Source of the DNA: Armigeres subalbatus
Lineage: Eukaryota > Arthropoda > Insecta > Diptera > Culicidae
Length of the DNA stretch: 64,000 nt
Assembly (NCBI RefSeq): GCF_024139115.2
Contig: NC_085141.1
Location: 130,075,822 to 130,139,821, forward strand
Direction of reading: 5' to 3'
Position numbers and translations under genes: made by a program. This document shows, piece after piece, positions 55,013-64,000 of the stretch. Numbering within the stretch: position 1 is the stretch's first letter; each line of letters begins with the position of its first letter. The notes below the pieces were generated by a model. The model ran no database searches. It saw only the letters and a list, made by a program, of their open reading frames with translations, and was not told where the DNA came from.

Positions 55013-57366
55013 GAACTATTGGAGTCGAGCATTGTTATGTGATGTGGGGTTGTTTGGGATAACGACATGATAAATCATTTTCACTGCGAAACGGTAATAA
55101 TTATTAAACATTTTTAACTGAGTGGCTTCTATATTTATACATTCGTAAATCATATTCATGCGCTGTGCCTATTGACCGAGCTGTCCATGAGCTCAAGAAA
55201 AAGAATCCATCCCAAAAATCGCCTTAATAGATCGGGAATTAACTTATTCACCTTAGCCAACGTTCTGTATTTGCGCATCCTACTGCATGTCGTTTCGTAT
55301 ACAGTATACGATTTCATTTGCTTATCGCATAATACCCAGACCCACATCGTCTGTAACCAGAACCATAAAAGTTCATTTGCTGACTGTGCCTTATTTGAAG
55401 GCAGTATAGTTCTATGGACCCATCTCGTATTCAACTGACACATCCTAATGCATTCTGAAAGAATAACAAGAAGCTGATCTTTGCATTCTTCGCCATATCC
55501 TCTTGATATTCACAAATCTTCCACAACAATCATCTCTGTTTGAAGGCAGTCAAAGATGCCCCCTGCATGCAAGTGCCACGGAACATGCTGACATATGCAA
55601 ACTATCGAGTTCACCGATTCGAATTTAAAATGTCCAAAATCAAAGCAGTGACACTTTGTCACTCCGATTCGGGGTCATCCCCGCTCGGATTGATGGACTT
55701 CTGGCCGGGACAGTGATTTATCTTTTATTTAGCTTCGTTCGTTTGAGTTTCGCCGGGTGTTGTTTGGCTAACTACCGCCGCATACGCCCCAATGCCGGGT
55801 TGAGCAAGAACCGTGAACAAGCGAACCCGACTCGACCGATCGGAACGAGCTATGCAACAATTGAATTTCATGTCCAATCTGATTCAATCCAGCGCAACTG
55901 ACAGGTTTTCTGATGGGATGTGGTCTATCCGGCGCTACCGTCACCGATACTGGCTGGTGTATATTTTATTTTATCCAACGAAACTACATGGTCTGGAGAA
56001 CAATCTGCATTTTTATTATTACTGAAATTTGATTTAGTTTCGAACTTGGACGCATGACTGGTATTGGGTGCACCAGAAAATGAAATGCGCATATTTTATT
56101 AGTTAAATATTCAGATATGTCAAACGATAGGAATTCCACGAAATTTGTTCTGTTTCTGTATTCACAGTCTAGTGCGATGCATGCAGCCGTTTAGCTCAGC
56201 GATTTTTAACCGACGAATATTTGTTTTTCCATAAAGACCCGTAGGCGAGTGTCATCCGCTTCCAAATATGCTCGCAAACAATGTGAGGACCTAATAAAAA
56301 TGTTGCACGTCAGCAAAAGCACTGTCATAAAGGTTGACACTTTACACTCGCATAACAGACAGACATAACTCAGCCGGATTCCTGCTGTAGCTCTATAGAT
56401 ACGTATCCATCTGCCGGCGACGCGTAAACAAGTGATGACAGCAATACAATAGAATTAAATCGCATTCTGTCTACTGATGATGGAGGAAACTCTCCCGTGA
56501 ACGTCAATCACATATCACACATGACACGGGTATACAAAGGAAAACCTTAGCAACTAGCTTGGTGCGAAGTGGCCGGTCGCCAGAAAAAAGCCACACAAAA
56601 CGAGACGGTTTGTTCAACCGTGTCTGTGAGACGAGTTGGCAATATTTGATTTAATTCTATAATTTTATTTGAATTATGGTCGGTACAATTGTAATAGTCT
56701 TAACTAAAAAGAAATCATTTACATTCATTTTTTTTCAGTTTGACAGACAGTTTGTGTTAAAATTTGCTTCTAATTTCTGCGTTTATAGTGGCTGTGAAAG
56801 TATTAACGAAATTAGAAAACTAGAACCAAGACATCTTGGAAGTAAAAATGGCATCACATTTAGTCACAAAAGTTTGACCTTCTTAGCTTGTAATTCAATT
56901 ATACTTTTCAAAAAAAAAAAATGCTGGGTTTTTCCTGAACCCGGTCACCGTGCCTTGTGAAACATATCTACCGAACGACGGATCTGAGATCCATCGCAAA
57001 AAAAAACTGACACAGCAATGTAAAATAGACGTGCCAATTGTTTGCAGTGGGTGGTGATCGGTTTGTAACTTCTACTGTTCTCCACTGTTCCAGGCCTCAA
57101 CCATACCTGGCTGACCTTGCACTTGGTGGAATCGCAATGTCAGCAGATTCATATTTCCGCTGATTGATTTACGATTACATTGGTATCCCCGTTTTCTGCG
57201 ACGAATGATTTCCACGGCAATGCACGTCTGTTCGGAATCAGTACTACGGTGTGCGATACCATGCAATTGCGTGGATGGAAATATACGAGTAGGGGATGTG
57301 AGTTACTAGTTAGGCGGCTTTGGTTTGTAAAATACTTAATCAATTTTAAACTAATAAAATGCTGAG
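55013..57366. other. Mostly single-copy DNA, no gene supported
   Basis: 55150-56030 and 56160-56640 are GC-richer than average and show no repeats. Overlapping frames on both strands of 55156-55443 and a frame at 55656-55901 lack start context or domain. Candidate regulatory DNA. 56641-57366 is AT-rich and plain. Confidence 0.35.
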
Positions 57367-57561
57367 ATGCTCGATTTCGACGGTATAGCTTTTGAAAACA
57401 ATTTGGAGGAAATAAACAAGAAACGTTACCTAAGTTCGAAGGCCTTCCAACCGGAACAAAAATTTCCAAAGACGCCACCTATTAACTGCAACGTCATGCG
57501 GAATTCTGGCTCAGTTCAGTCTTGCAAGCGATGGTTTGAGAAGCAGACGAAGAAGCTTTGA
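57367..57561 (+). CDS. Small ORF, 64 codons, unknown; possible terminal exon
   Basis: An ATG-started frame reads MLDFDGIAFENNLEEINKKR, continues through SSKAFQPEQKFPK to KRWFEKQTKKL, and stops at TGA. Composition is mixed and hydrophilic, not repeat-like, and no counterpart exists elsewhere in the window. AATAAA lies at 57594-57599, 33 bases after the stop. CTGAG just before the ATG could end an intron, but there is no clear pyrimidine tract. No domain, signal peptide or membrane segment. I do not recognise the protein. It may be a chance frame, the last exon of a gene outside the window, or part of an unrecognised repeat. Confidence 0.25.
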   Translation: MLDFDGIAFENNLEEINKKRYLSSKAFQPEQKFPKTPPINCNVMRNSGSVQSCKRWFEKQTKKL

Positions 57562-57776
57562 AGCAGCTTATTGATTTCATAGTTCAAGTTAGGAATAAAC
57601 CCTATAGAAACGCTCCCTACTGTTACCTTTTCAAAATTTTAAAACCTCCTGTAACACTTATGAGACCTCGTGTCTACTAACCATCCTTCCCTTAAGAAAA
57701 CTACTAAGCTCTTTTCTATGGATTAATAGTGTAAGCTGCGGTTGGTTTATTCAAGTCGAATAAAGTACGAGACATA

Positions 57777-58294
57777 AGCCCTCAGTACACTGTTTGTCAT
57801 GATGACAAATGAACCGTTTGTTTGAGAAACTGCATATGTAACATTTTTGGCCAAAATGAGATTTTTATATATTCTGAATCCTGGTCCAAAAATACGTATT
57901 CTGGCAAAAAATACGAAAAAAAATTTTTTGTTCGGGAATGTATGAAAAAAATTTCGTTTGTTTGAGAAACTACATATGTCCACGTATTTTGAAGAGCAAT
58001 TGTGGAATACTGCTTAGATTTTTTGCACTGAAAATGCCCCAGGGTGTTGAGTTTTGCCAAAAACTATTGATCTGTATCGAAGAAATCATAAGATTCGGTG
58101 CAAATTTGTTCAGAAAACAGTTTTTTGTTGTTTTCTCGAAATAGTGTAAAATGGACTTATGCAGTTTCTCAAACAAATGATTCAAATATTTGTCAAGTCA
58201 TCCTGAAATCCATGTCGATTTCTAATCAGTCTGATAGATGTCCGGATAATCTTGACAAATATTTGTCATTATGACAAACAGTGTACTGAGGGCT
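57777..58294. mobile_element. 518-bp MITE with AGCCCTCAGTACACTG ends, ATA duplication
   Basis: AGCCCTCAGTACACTGTTTG at the left is mirrored exactly at the right. ATA flanks it (57774-57776, 58295-58297), consistent with a 3-bp duplication. Inside, TTTGTTTGAGAAACT occurs twice in direct orientation (about 57815, 57957) and once inverted (about 58160). Confidence 0.85.
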
Positions 58295-58588
58295 ATAGAA
58301 GACGATCTTTCAGTTGAGGTCAAAATACGTATCTGTAAGGATTACAACGTAGTGGCATTAACTGGAATAGTACTAAACTGCCCATAAATGAAAAATATGA
58401 ATTCAAGCAAACATGGGACTGTTAGGAACTTATGGGCAGCTAACTCGTCTTATCACGGATTCCCTTTCCATAGCGTTCGCAAGAACGTGGCTAGAAAAGA
58501 TCTCGGCTGTTGAAGAACCTCTGATTTCCTTCTAAGCAGAAGTGAAGTTTCTATGAATCTTTTAATGCGAATAGAGATCGTGTTTTCT

Positions 58589-59125
58589 CTTGTTTCGGGC
58601 AGCAGAACGATCGCGCGATCTGCCGAAATATTGTGTTCTACATTGCGCGGCCGGTAATAAAGTTAATTAGTTCAGTGCGTGTTTTTTTTTCGGATTAGCC
58701 ATCGAGCAAGCGTTGTGCAGTGCGTGTTTTAGGCGTCGCGATGTAGTTAAGAATCAGTCTTCGGGAAAATACGTAAGACACGCGTTGCTTGTCCGTTTTT
58801 GTATCATCATGAATATGGCGTAGTTCAAAAGAAATAATTAGTCGCTTACCAAGGCGATTTCCAATACATTTCCAATTAACGTACTATTCCTTCCCAATGC
58901 GCTCATGGAGATGCAGAGGATCCCTTGTAGCAATGAGTGTCGAACTAATTTTCCTCACTTCTCCTAATTGACTGTGAGGACTTGGCCGGCATCGTTATTG
59001 GTCTTGAATTAAAGAAACTCCGAAGCATGTACAGCGAGAATAGCTTTCTAGTCCCGAAAAAACTTTTCAATTGGTGAGCTGTGCATTATTTGTTGTTTCT
59101 CTGCTAAGCTAAGTTAAGCTAAGAA
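58589..59125 (+). mobile_element. SINE-like / LINE-derived element C with CTAAG tail
   Basis: 58589-58681 repeats the 5' monomer of element A (GTGTTCTACATTGCGCGG, GTTCAGTGCGTG). The 3' part (CTCACTTCTCCTAATTGACTG, GAGGACTTGGCCGGCATCG at about 58977-58995) resembles the 3' part of element B. The element ends in CTAAG-type repeats (59102-59125). No ORF. It appears to be a 5' module joined to a 3' module with the coding region missing. Confidence 0.5.
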
Positions 59126-59159
59126 TAATCTTTTTATGCGAATACAAAAAATGAATTGG

Positions 59160-59930
59160 AAAATCCCTGGACGTGTCATTCGGCTGAAAATATCGGTTCA
59201 CCAAACAGGTTATTTTTGCTGAAAATGGCACTTGGCCATGGCCATGCAGTTCATTTGACCGAAAATGTAATTTGACCATATATGACCATATTGACGGGTC
59301 ATATGTGTGTATCCGATCTAACCCCCAGTAGTGATATTATACAAGAAAGCTGTTTGTATTACAGTCAGTGGTTAAAGCGTGTTATCGCCGAAGTTGGAAC
59401 AGCGCCTCTAGATGTGGCAGTTTTTGACACCATGGTCAAAGTTCAAGCAGTTTGCACCCTGCGTATTCACTCGGTACTCATTCGTCATAAGGGTGGTGAA
59501 ACAAAAAGTTTTTATTGAGCTTTGTCTTTGTCAGGTTTGTATGCGATTTTTATGCGTCCTGTTTGGGCGAAGCTTGCTCACGGTTTGGTAGGATGAACCA
59601 CGAGTTACTTCGAATAATTTACTTGTGAACGCCTTTCGAAAACCAGAACTTTTTCGGTAGGGGAAGATTTTTTTCATCATATAATTTTTCTTTAAGTTTC
59701 ACGAAAAAACGTCATTTCAAGAATAATGACTACTACAATATTGTTTATGTCATTAGGCCGAACGGGCTATATAGTCGAAATGGTCATTTAGCCGAACGAG
59801 TCAAGCGGCCGAAAAATATCGTTTGGCCGAACAAATTAATGGTCAGAAATGTCGTTTGGCCAAACGGGTCATTTAGCCAAAAACTGCTGTGGTCGAAAAT
59901 GTCATTAGACTGAACAAATCATACCGCTAC
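59160..59930 (+). repeat. Two arrays of GTCATTTGGCCGAA-type units
   Basis: 59175-59280 and 59745-59925 are each made of diverged GTCATTTGGCCGAA(C/A) units in the same orientation. 59290-59740 between them has one unrecognised frame (59282-59518). They are likely remains of a transposon with subterminal repeats, comparable in style to the GTTTGGCATAA element. Confidence 0.6.
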
Positions 59931-60525
59931 CTTGAAAAACTCCTTATATTGTAAAAAGTGGATAACGATAAGTGAGAAGAAATGACCAAAAAAAAGTGAA
60001 AAATGGGCAGTACATTGAACTTCACTTGTACACTGAAACGCTAATCTAATCAGCCATTTTCAACCTCTGTCGTTTTCCATACCATTTAGCAACCCTATAA
60101 CCAGAGACCGGCGGAGGGAAAAACTGTCGAAATACCATCGTATACAAATGCATGAAATCGTGACAATGATACTGGCAGCACTTGAACTTTTTGCTTGATT
60201 CTTATGGATGCAAAAAGTGAACAAGTCGAAATGGAACCGCTTTTGACGGTTCGATTGGAAACCAGATGGCGTCTTCGCCGATCTATTATTCTAGTAGAAA
60301 TACCATCTCAATTGTGCAGTCTAGTCAATTGAAAGATTCTATTCTGTCTATTGAGAATCGGGTTATTCGATTGACAGGTGGTCGGGAAAATTGGATGCAG
60401 TGAAAACTTATTTTTTGTTTCTGACAATTTTTTCTCAAATGTTGTAAATCAATTTTTATAACTCATGTGCTAAAAAATTTAATCATATATAAATTACTGC
60501 AACCAGATTGATCTGAATTGGGCTG

Positions 60526-60731
60526 CTACACGCAAAAAAAGCGTTCTCGATTTCGTGAACCAGCAAAAATACACCGTGATTTAATTCATGGATTCGGGAA
60601 CACCAGTCACGTTTTCCAAAACGTTCCAGAAAACGTGACTGTATTCCCGGAACCTGGGACTGTTGTTCATGACAAAATACACCGTGTACTCGTTAGTTCA
60701 CGAATTCATGAACGCTTTTTTTTGCGTGTAG
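60526..60731. mobile_element. 206-bp MITE with CTACACGCAAAAAAAGCG ends
   Basis: CTACACGCAAAAAAAGCGTT mirrors AACGCTTTTTTTTGCGTGTAG with one extra T. The arms contain further symmetrical parts (TTCATGAA, CACGGTGTATTTTG). GGGCTG/GGGCAG at the borders may be a mutated target duplication. 59931-60525 and 60732-61149 show nothing else. Confidence 0.8.
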
Positions 60732-61149
60732 GGCAGTTGAATAGGCAGGAGCTACTGAATTGAGATCTCAGCGGGGCTTGGATGAATGAAGTAATGAAGA
60801 TGAGAACAGATGCTTTAGCATCAGATTACTCCCGAGGAAGGTGCTTAGTGAATAAAGTTTCCTCGCTCAATATATTTACTACCTCGGCTTGTGAAGATAC
60901 CACGTTCAAAACACCCCACTTTCAATGTATAAAACGAATACTTTGTATTTGCTTCTTCCCTTGTTCGTGCAGCAAGCAACACATCATCAGGCGAACATGA
61001 ATTGATGCACAGAACTTAAAATCTCATTGCGGGCTATAAACGAACTGCTCATTCGTTTTTGAACGAATATTCCAAGCCCTGGATCTCAGAGATCTACGCA
61101 GGCTAAGCACATATTCGGGTTAAAGAGCTCAGTTCACATGGAAATTTCA

Positions 61150-61440
61150 CAACTCTGATGAGTAGTGGAAAGTGAGAAGAGAGAAGTAAGACGCCTCACA
61201 TCTTACTTTCCAGTACTCATTTCTCACTCCTCACTTATCACTTTTCACAATGAGAAATTAGAATGAGCAGTAATGGGAGAAATTAGAAATAAAAATTATG
61301 AAGTGAGAAATGGTTAGCGAATCGTCTCACTTCTCGCTAATCCATGTGCTTTACGTCCTCACTTCTCACTGTGAGTCTTACTTCTCATTTCTCATTTTCC
61401 ACATCTTACTTCTCTTTTCTTACTTTTCATTCGCCACGGG
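61150..61440. repeat. Low-complexity TCTCACTTCTCA/GAGAAGTGAGA stretch
   Basis: Irregular copies of CTCACTTCTCA and its complement, with no fixed period. 61441-61882 beyond it is AT-rich with GAATTCTGCGGA occurring twice. Confidence 0.6.
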
Positions 61441-61882
61441 ATTATTATAACATAACCAGTACAAAGTAAAAACAACCCTTTCAACTAAGAAATCATCTGG
61501 CTCCTATGATTTTTATATCATTTTTTTTACAATGTGCTTTTTTATCCGGCCTGCCTTGTGGTATTTTGTTCGCTAATCAATTCATATTGATTAATTCGTA
61601 GATTAGTTGTAGGATATACCAAGTTACGGGGTTGTGGGTTATTTGATACGATTCGTGGTCTATTGTAAGCATATGCGGTATTAAAAAAAATGTTTCAAGT
61701 GAATTGAAACTAAATTCTGCGGAGTTTTGTGGAATTTGAGCATGGCGAAATCAGATCTTTTGTTTTTTTTGGTTCGTTTAATCCCACAAATTTCGCTAGA
61801 AAAAAAACTAGGCTCTAACGGAATGAAACTGAATTCTGCGGATTTTCGTAACAAGTTTTATGCAATGCAAAACTTTACCTAA

Positions 61883-61936
61883 TTACGAGGCGAACCGGTC
61901 CAGGGCCGAAAACCTCATTAATAAAGATATAAAAAA
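61883..61936 (+). mobile_element. 54-bp retroposon with poly(A) and 14-bp target duplication
   Basis: AAAACTTTACCTAA flanks it (61869-61882, 61937-61950). The body has CCAGGGCCGAAAACCTCATT, AATAAA (61920-61925) and an A tail. Its body matches the insert at 30943-30999, so both come from 3' ends of one retrotransposon family. 61951-62165 after it is AT-rich. Confidence 0.85.
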
Positions 61937-62169
61937 AAAACTTTACCTAACAAAAAAATACTGCGCCGCTGAATAAAAGCATAAAGCTTGCATCCAATAT
62001 TATATTTTTTTCGAATTAAATACATACCTTTACTGCGTTATCTCATTCTGAAGCAATAAATACGTATTACATATAACACCACTTCACATTATTACAAATG
62101 TTCAAACATAAAACGAAATACGCGTTTGCTAGTTTCATCCTGAGCCATCCTGAACATTATGCCTGTGAT

Positions 62170-63280
62170 TAATTTTCAGGAATACGAAATGCTCAAGGTA
62201 CTCCAAAACGTTCTGGAGTTCAGCCCACGGTATCTACCGAATCAACCAAGGTTTTTGCAATGTCCTTATTGCCAGTATACACCCAAACTGGTTCAATGAG
62301 CATATACGCATCATGCAAACCCAACTTTCTTGCTCAAGATACCCCAAAACGTTCTGGAGCTCAGCCCTCGTCGTCGGAATACACCCAATCCAGTTCAATA
62401 ACCATATACGCATCATGCGAATCCAATTTTCTTGACTACGGAATGCTCAAGATACTTCAAAACGTTCTGGAGTTCAATCCACGGTATCTATCAGATTAAT
62501 CAATTTTGCAATGTCCTCAACGTCGGTATACACTCAATCTGGTTCAATAAGCATATACGCATCATGCAAAGCCTATTTTCGTGAAAACAAGATGCTCATG
62601 GTACTCCTAAACGAGTTGGAGTTTAACCCACGGTATTTACCGGATCAACCAAGGTTTTTGCAATGTACTCATCGCCGGTATACACCAAATCTGGTTCAAT
62701 ACGCATATACGCATGTTGCAAATCCAATTTTTGTGAATACGAGCTGCTCAAGATACTCCAAAATGTTCTGGAGTTCAGCCCACGGTATTTACCAGATCAA
62801 TCAAGGCTTTTGCAATGTCCTCATCGTCAGTATAGGTACTCCCCCAATTCGGTTCAATGATCATATACGCATGATGCAAATCCAATTTTCTTTAATACGA
62901 GATGCTCAAGGTTCTCAAAAAAGGTCTGGAGATCAGCCACTGTATCTATCAGATTAATCAAGGCTTTTGCAATGTCCTCATCGTCGGTATACCCCCAATT
63001 CTATTCAATAGGTAATGCAAACCCAATTTTCGCAAATACGGGATCTTCAAGGTACTCTAAAGTATTCTTGAGTTTAGTTCTCGCTTAACTTTTCAGAAGG
63101 ACCTAAGTAACATTTTTTTCATGACTTAATTTGAATACTGCAATCAATAGCTTTCATGTTGTTCTGTTGATTGCGCTATTCAAAATAATTCATGAGAAAA
63201 ATGTTACTTTAGTCCTTTTGAAAAGTTAAGCGAGAGTTCATAGTATCTACCAGATCAATCAAGACAATGACAATGAGGTT
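62170..63280 (+). repeat. Satellite of about 150 bp, 6-7 diverged units
   Basis: TTTTGCAATGTCCTCATCG-type landmarks occur at about 62254, 62507, 62657, 62810 and 62967 (150-157 bp apart, one shortened unit near 62370). Each is followed by TACACCCAATCTGGTTCAAT, ATATACGCATCATGCAA and GTTCTGGAGTTCAGCCCACG segments. A frame over 62511-62957 stays open because the period is near a multiple of three. The last unit is split by a MITE at 63080-63234. Confidence 0.85.
63080..63234. mobile_element. 155-bp MITE with 4-bp target duplication (copy 2)
   Basis: Same element as 6383-6537: ends CTCGCTTAACTTTTCAGAAG and inverted GTTAAGCGAG. AGTT is duplicated at 63076-63079 and 63235-63238. Removing it restores the satellite phrase GAGTTTAGTTCATAGTATCT, confirming the borders. 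Confidence 0.92.
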
Positions 63281-63378
63281 AACCTGCGATTTGTTCTGCG
63301 TTCTAGGACTTGGATGATCAGGTAGTTCAATCGTTGCGGTTTCCAGGACGTTTTGGTGGACCTAAAAGGTCTGTAGTA

Positions 63379-63546
63379 GGGGAAGATCCATGAATTACGT
63401 AATGCAAAAATTGTGGTTTTTAACCCCCTCCCCCACTTTCCTATGTTACACTTTTTGTATGAGGCATCTGAAAATGTTGAATGAATAGTCACACTTCGCA
63501 CAACCCCCTCCCCCCTCTAAGCGTTACGTAATTTGTGGACGCTCCC
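63379..63546. mobile_element. 168-bp MITE with TTACGTAA-containing ends, TA duplication
   Basis: GGGGAAGATCCATGAATTAC with GTAATG mirrors the right end, inverted GGGAGCGTCCACAAATTACG. TA is on both sides (63377-63378, 63547-63548). C-rich AACCCCCTCCCCC segments lie in both halves in the same orientation. Confidence 0.8.
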
Positions 63547-63593
63547 TAGCTTGTATGAATAATTTAGAAGCTTTTTGGTCACCGTGAATTTTT

Positions 63594-63664
63594 ATATTTT
63601 TAGATTGTTGATTTTTTTCGGTGAAAAATGTTTTTCACCGAAAAAATCAACAATCTAAAAATAT
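63594..63664. repeat. Near-perfect hairpin, 34/35-bp arms, 2-nt loop
   Basis: 63594-63628 (ATATTTTTAGATTGTTGATT... GGTGAAAAA) is mirrored at 63631-63664 with a single missing T. The loop is only TG. 63665-64000 beyond is unassigned. AAGTCGTGTCAACTCAATGA and AAGTCGTATTGGCTTAATGA (about 63686 and 63943) are similar and may be parts of a longer direct repeat. Confidence 0.9.
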
Positions 63665-64000
63665 ATTGTATGATTAATGATTGAAGTCGTGTCAACTCAA
63701 TGAGCCTACCGGGGTAATCATATCATACACCTTTCATAGATCACATGATCCGAGCTAGAAAAAGGATCCTCTATGAATCGCTAATGAAAGGACCATTGAC
63801 TCAAGCACACATCGAGATGTGTAATAGAAGAGTAACCGAGAAAATATTTTTAGTATGGCATCATTTTTCCACGAGTCGATATCGAGTCGTAGAACATCGA
63901 ATCGTGGAGGCCATATTGTAGCTTGTGAAAATAATTAATAAAGTCGTATTGGCTTAATGAACCCGTTCATAGTGGTATATTTATGTTGTTACTAAGTTTT

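Noticed and set aside
55156..55443. 95-codon minus and 88-codon plus frames on the same DNA
   Set aside because: Both strands are equally open, with no domain, no start context and no splice evidence.
59282..59518. 78-codon frame between the GGCCGAA arrays
   Set aside because: Not recognisable, begins inside a repeat unit and has no supporting signal.
1..64000. Endogenous viral elements
   Set aside because: No frame resembles viral polymerase, glycoprotein or nucleoprotein. All recognisable polymerase fragments are LINE reverse transcriptases.

Overview
The window looks like a gene-poor stretch of a culicine mosquito genome, most probably Aedes. This rests on recognition rather than a database search: degraded LINE reverse transcriptases (RTE/JAM1-like and R1-like), Feilai-like tRNA-derived SINEs with GAA-rich tails, and many MITEs nested inside one another. 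I found no intact host gene and no functional RNA gene. Nearly every long open frame is either a degraded retrotransposon or the by-product of a tandem repeat.

Layout. 1-2405: a TIR element cut by the window edge, holding a LINE remnant and a perfect 56-bp-arm hairpin. 2406-4812: a SINE-like/LINE-derived element followed by a broken RTE-type LINE. 5227-6206: a hAT-like element with 8-bp target duplications and an internal low-complexity minisatellite. 6383-6537: a 155-bp MITE whose sister copy is at 63080-63234. 7420-8560: a GC-richer single-copy island. 9755-22921: a 13.2-kb array of a 23-bp satellite, about 570 units. 23.2-27.6 kb: two oppositely oriented SINEs, an R1-like RT remnant and unassigned DNA.

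27.3-35.8 kb is a nested stack. An R1-like LINE ORF1 remnant is split by a 5.04-kb element (9-bp target duplication CCCTTGAAC) and by a 2.65-kb fold-back element (3-bp duplication AAG, arms about 475 bp). Each of these holds further insertions: fold-backs, a 53-bp satellite, tiny retroposons, MITEs and an LTR-like promoter segment. 36.3-38.0 kb is a second broken RTE copy. 40981-43144 is a TIR element with a nested MITE. 44.3-54.5 kb carries degenerate GGAATTTC-type 24-bp repeats, another hAT-type MITE, a second 23-bp satellite array (46.6 and 48.0-50.7 kb, split by a 1194-bp insertion with 23-bp target duplications), and a TIR element with a nested palindrome. 55-57.6 kb is mostly single-copy DNA with one small candidate ORF. 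57.8-64 kb holds further MITEs, a third SINE-like element, repeats, and a 150-bp satellite interrupted by a MITE.

The most unusual property is in the 23-bp satellites. The minus strand of the unit has no stop codon in any frame, and 23 is not a multiple of 3. All three minus-strand frames therefore encode the same 23-residue cycle, and indels only shift its phase. This explains the overlapping 600-800-residue open frames. They are best read as a repeat property until transcription or translation is shown. The nested insertions with recoverable empty sites give a relative chronology of transposition.
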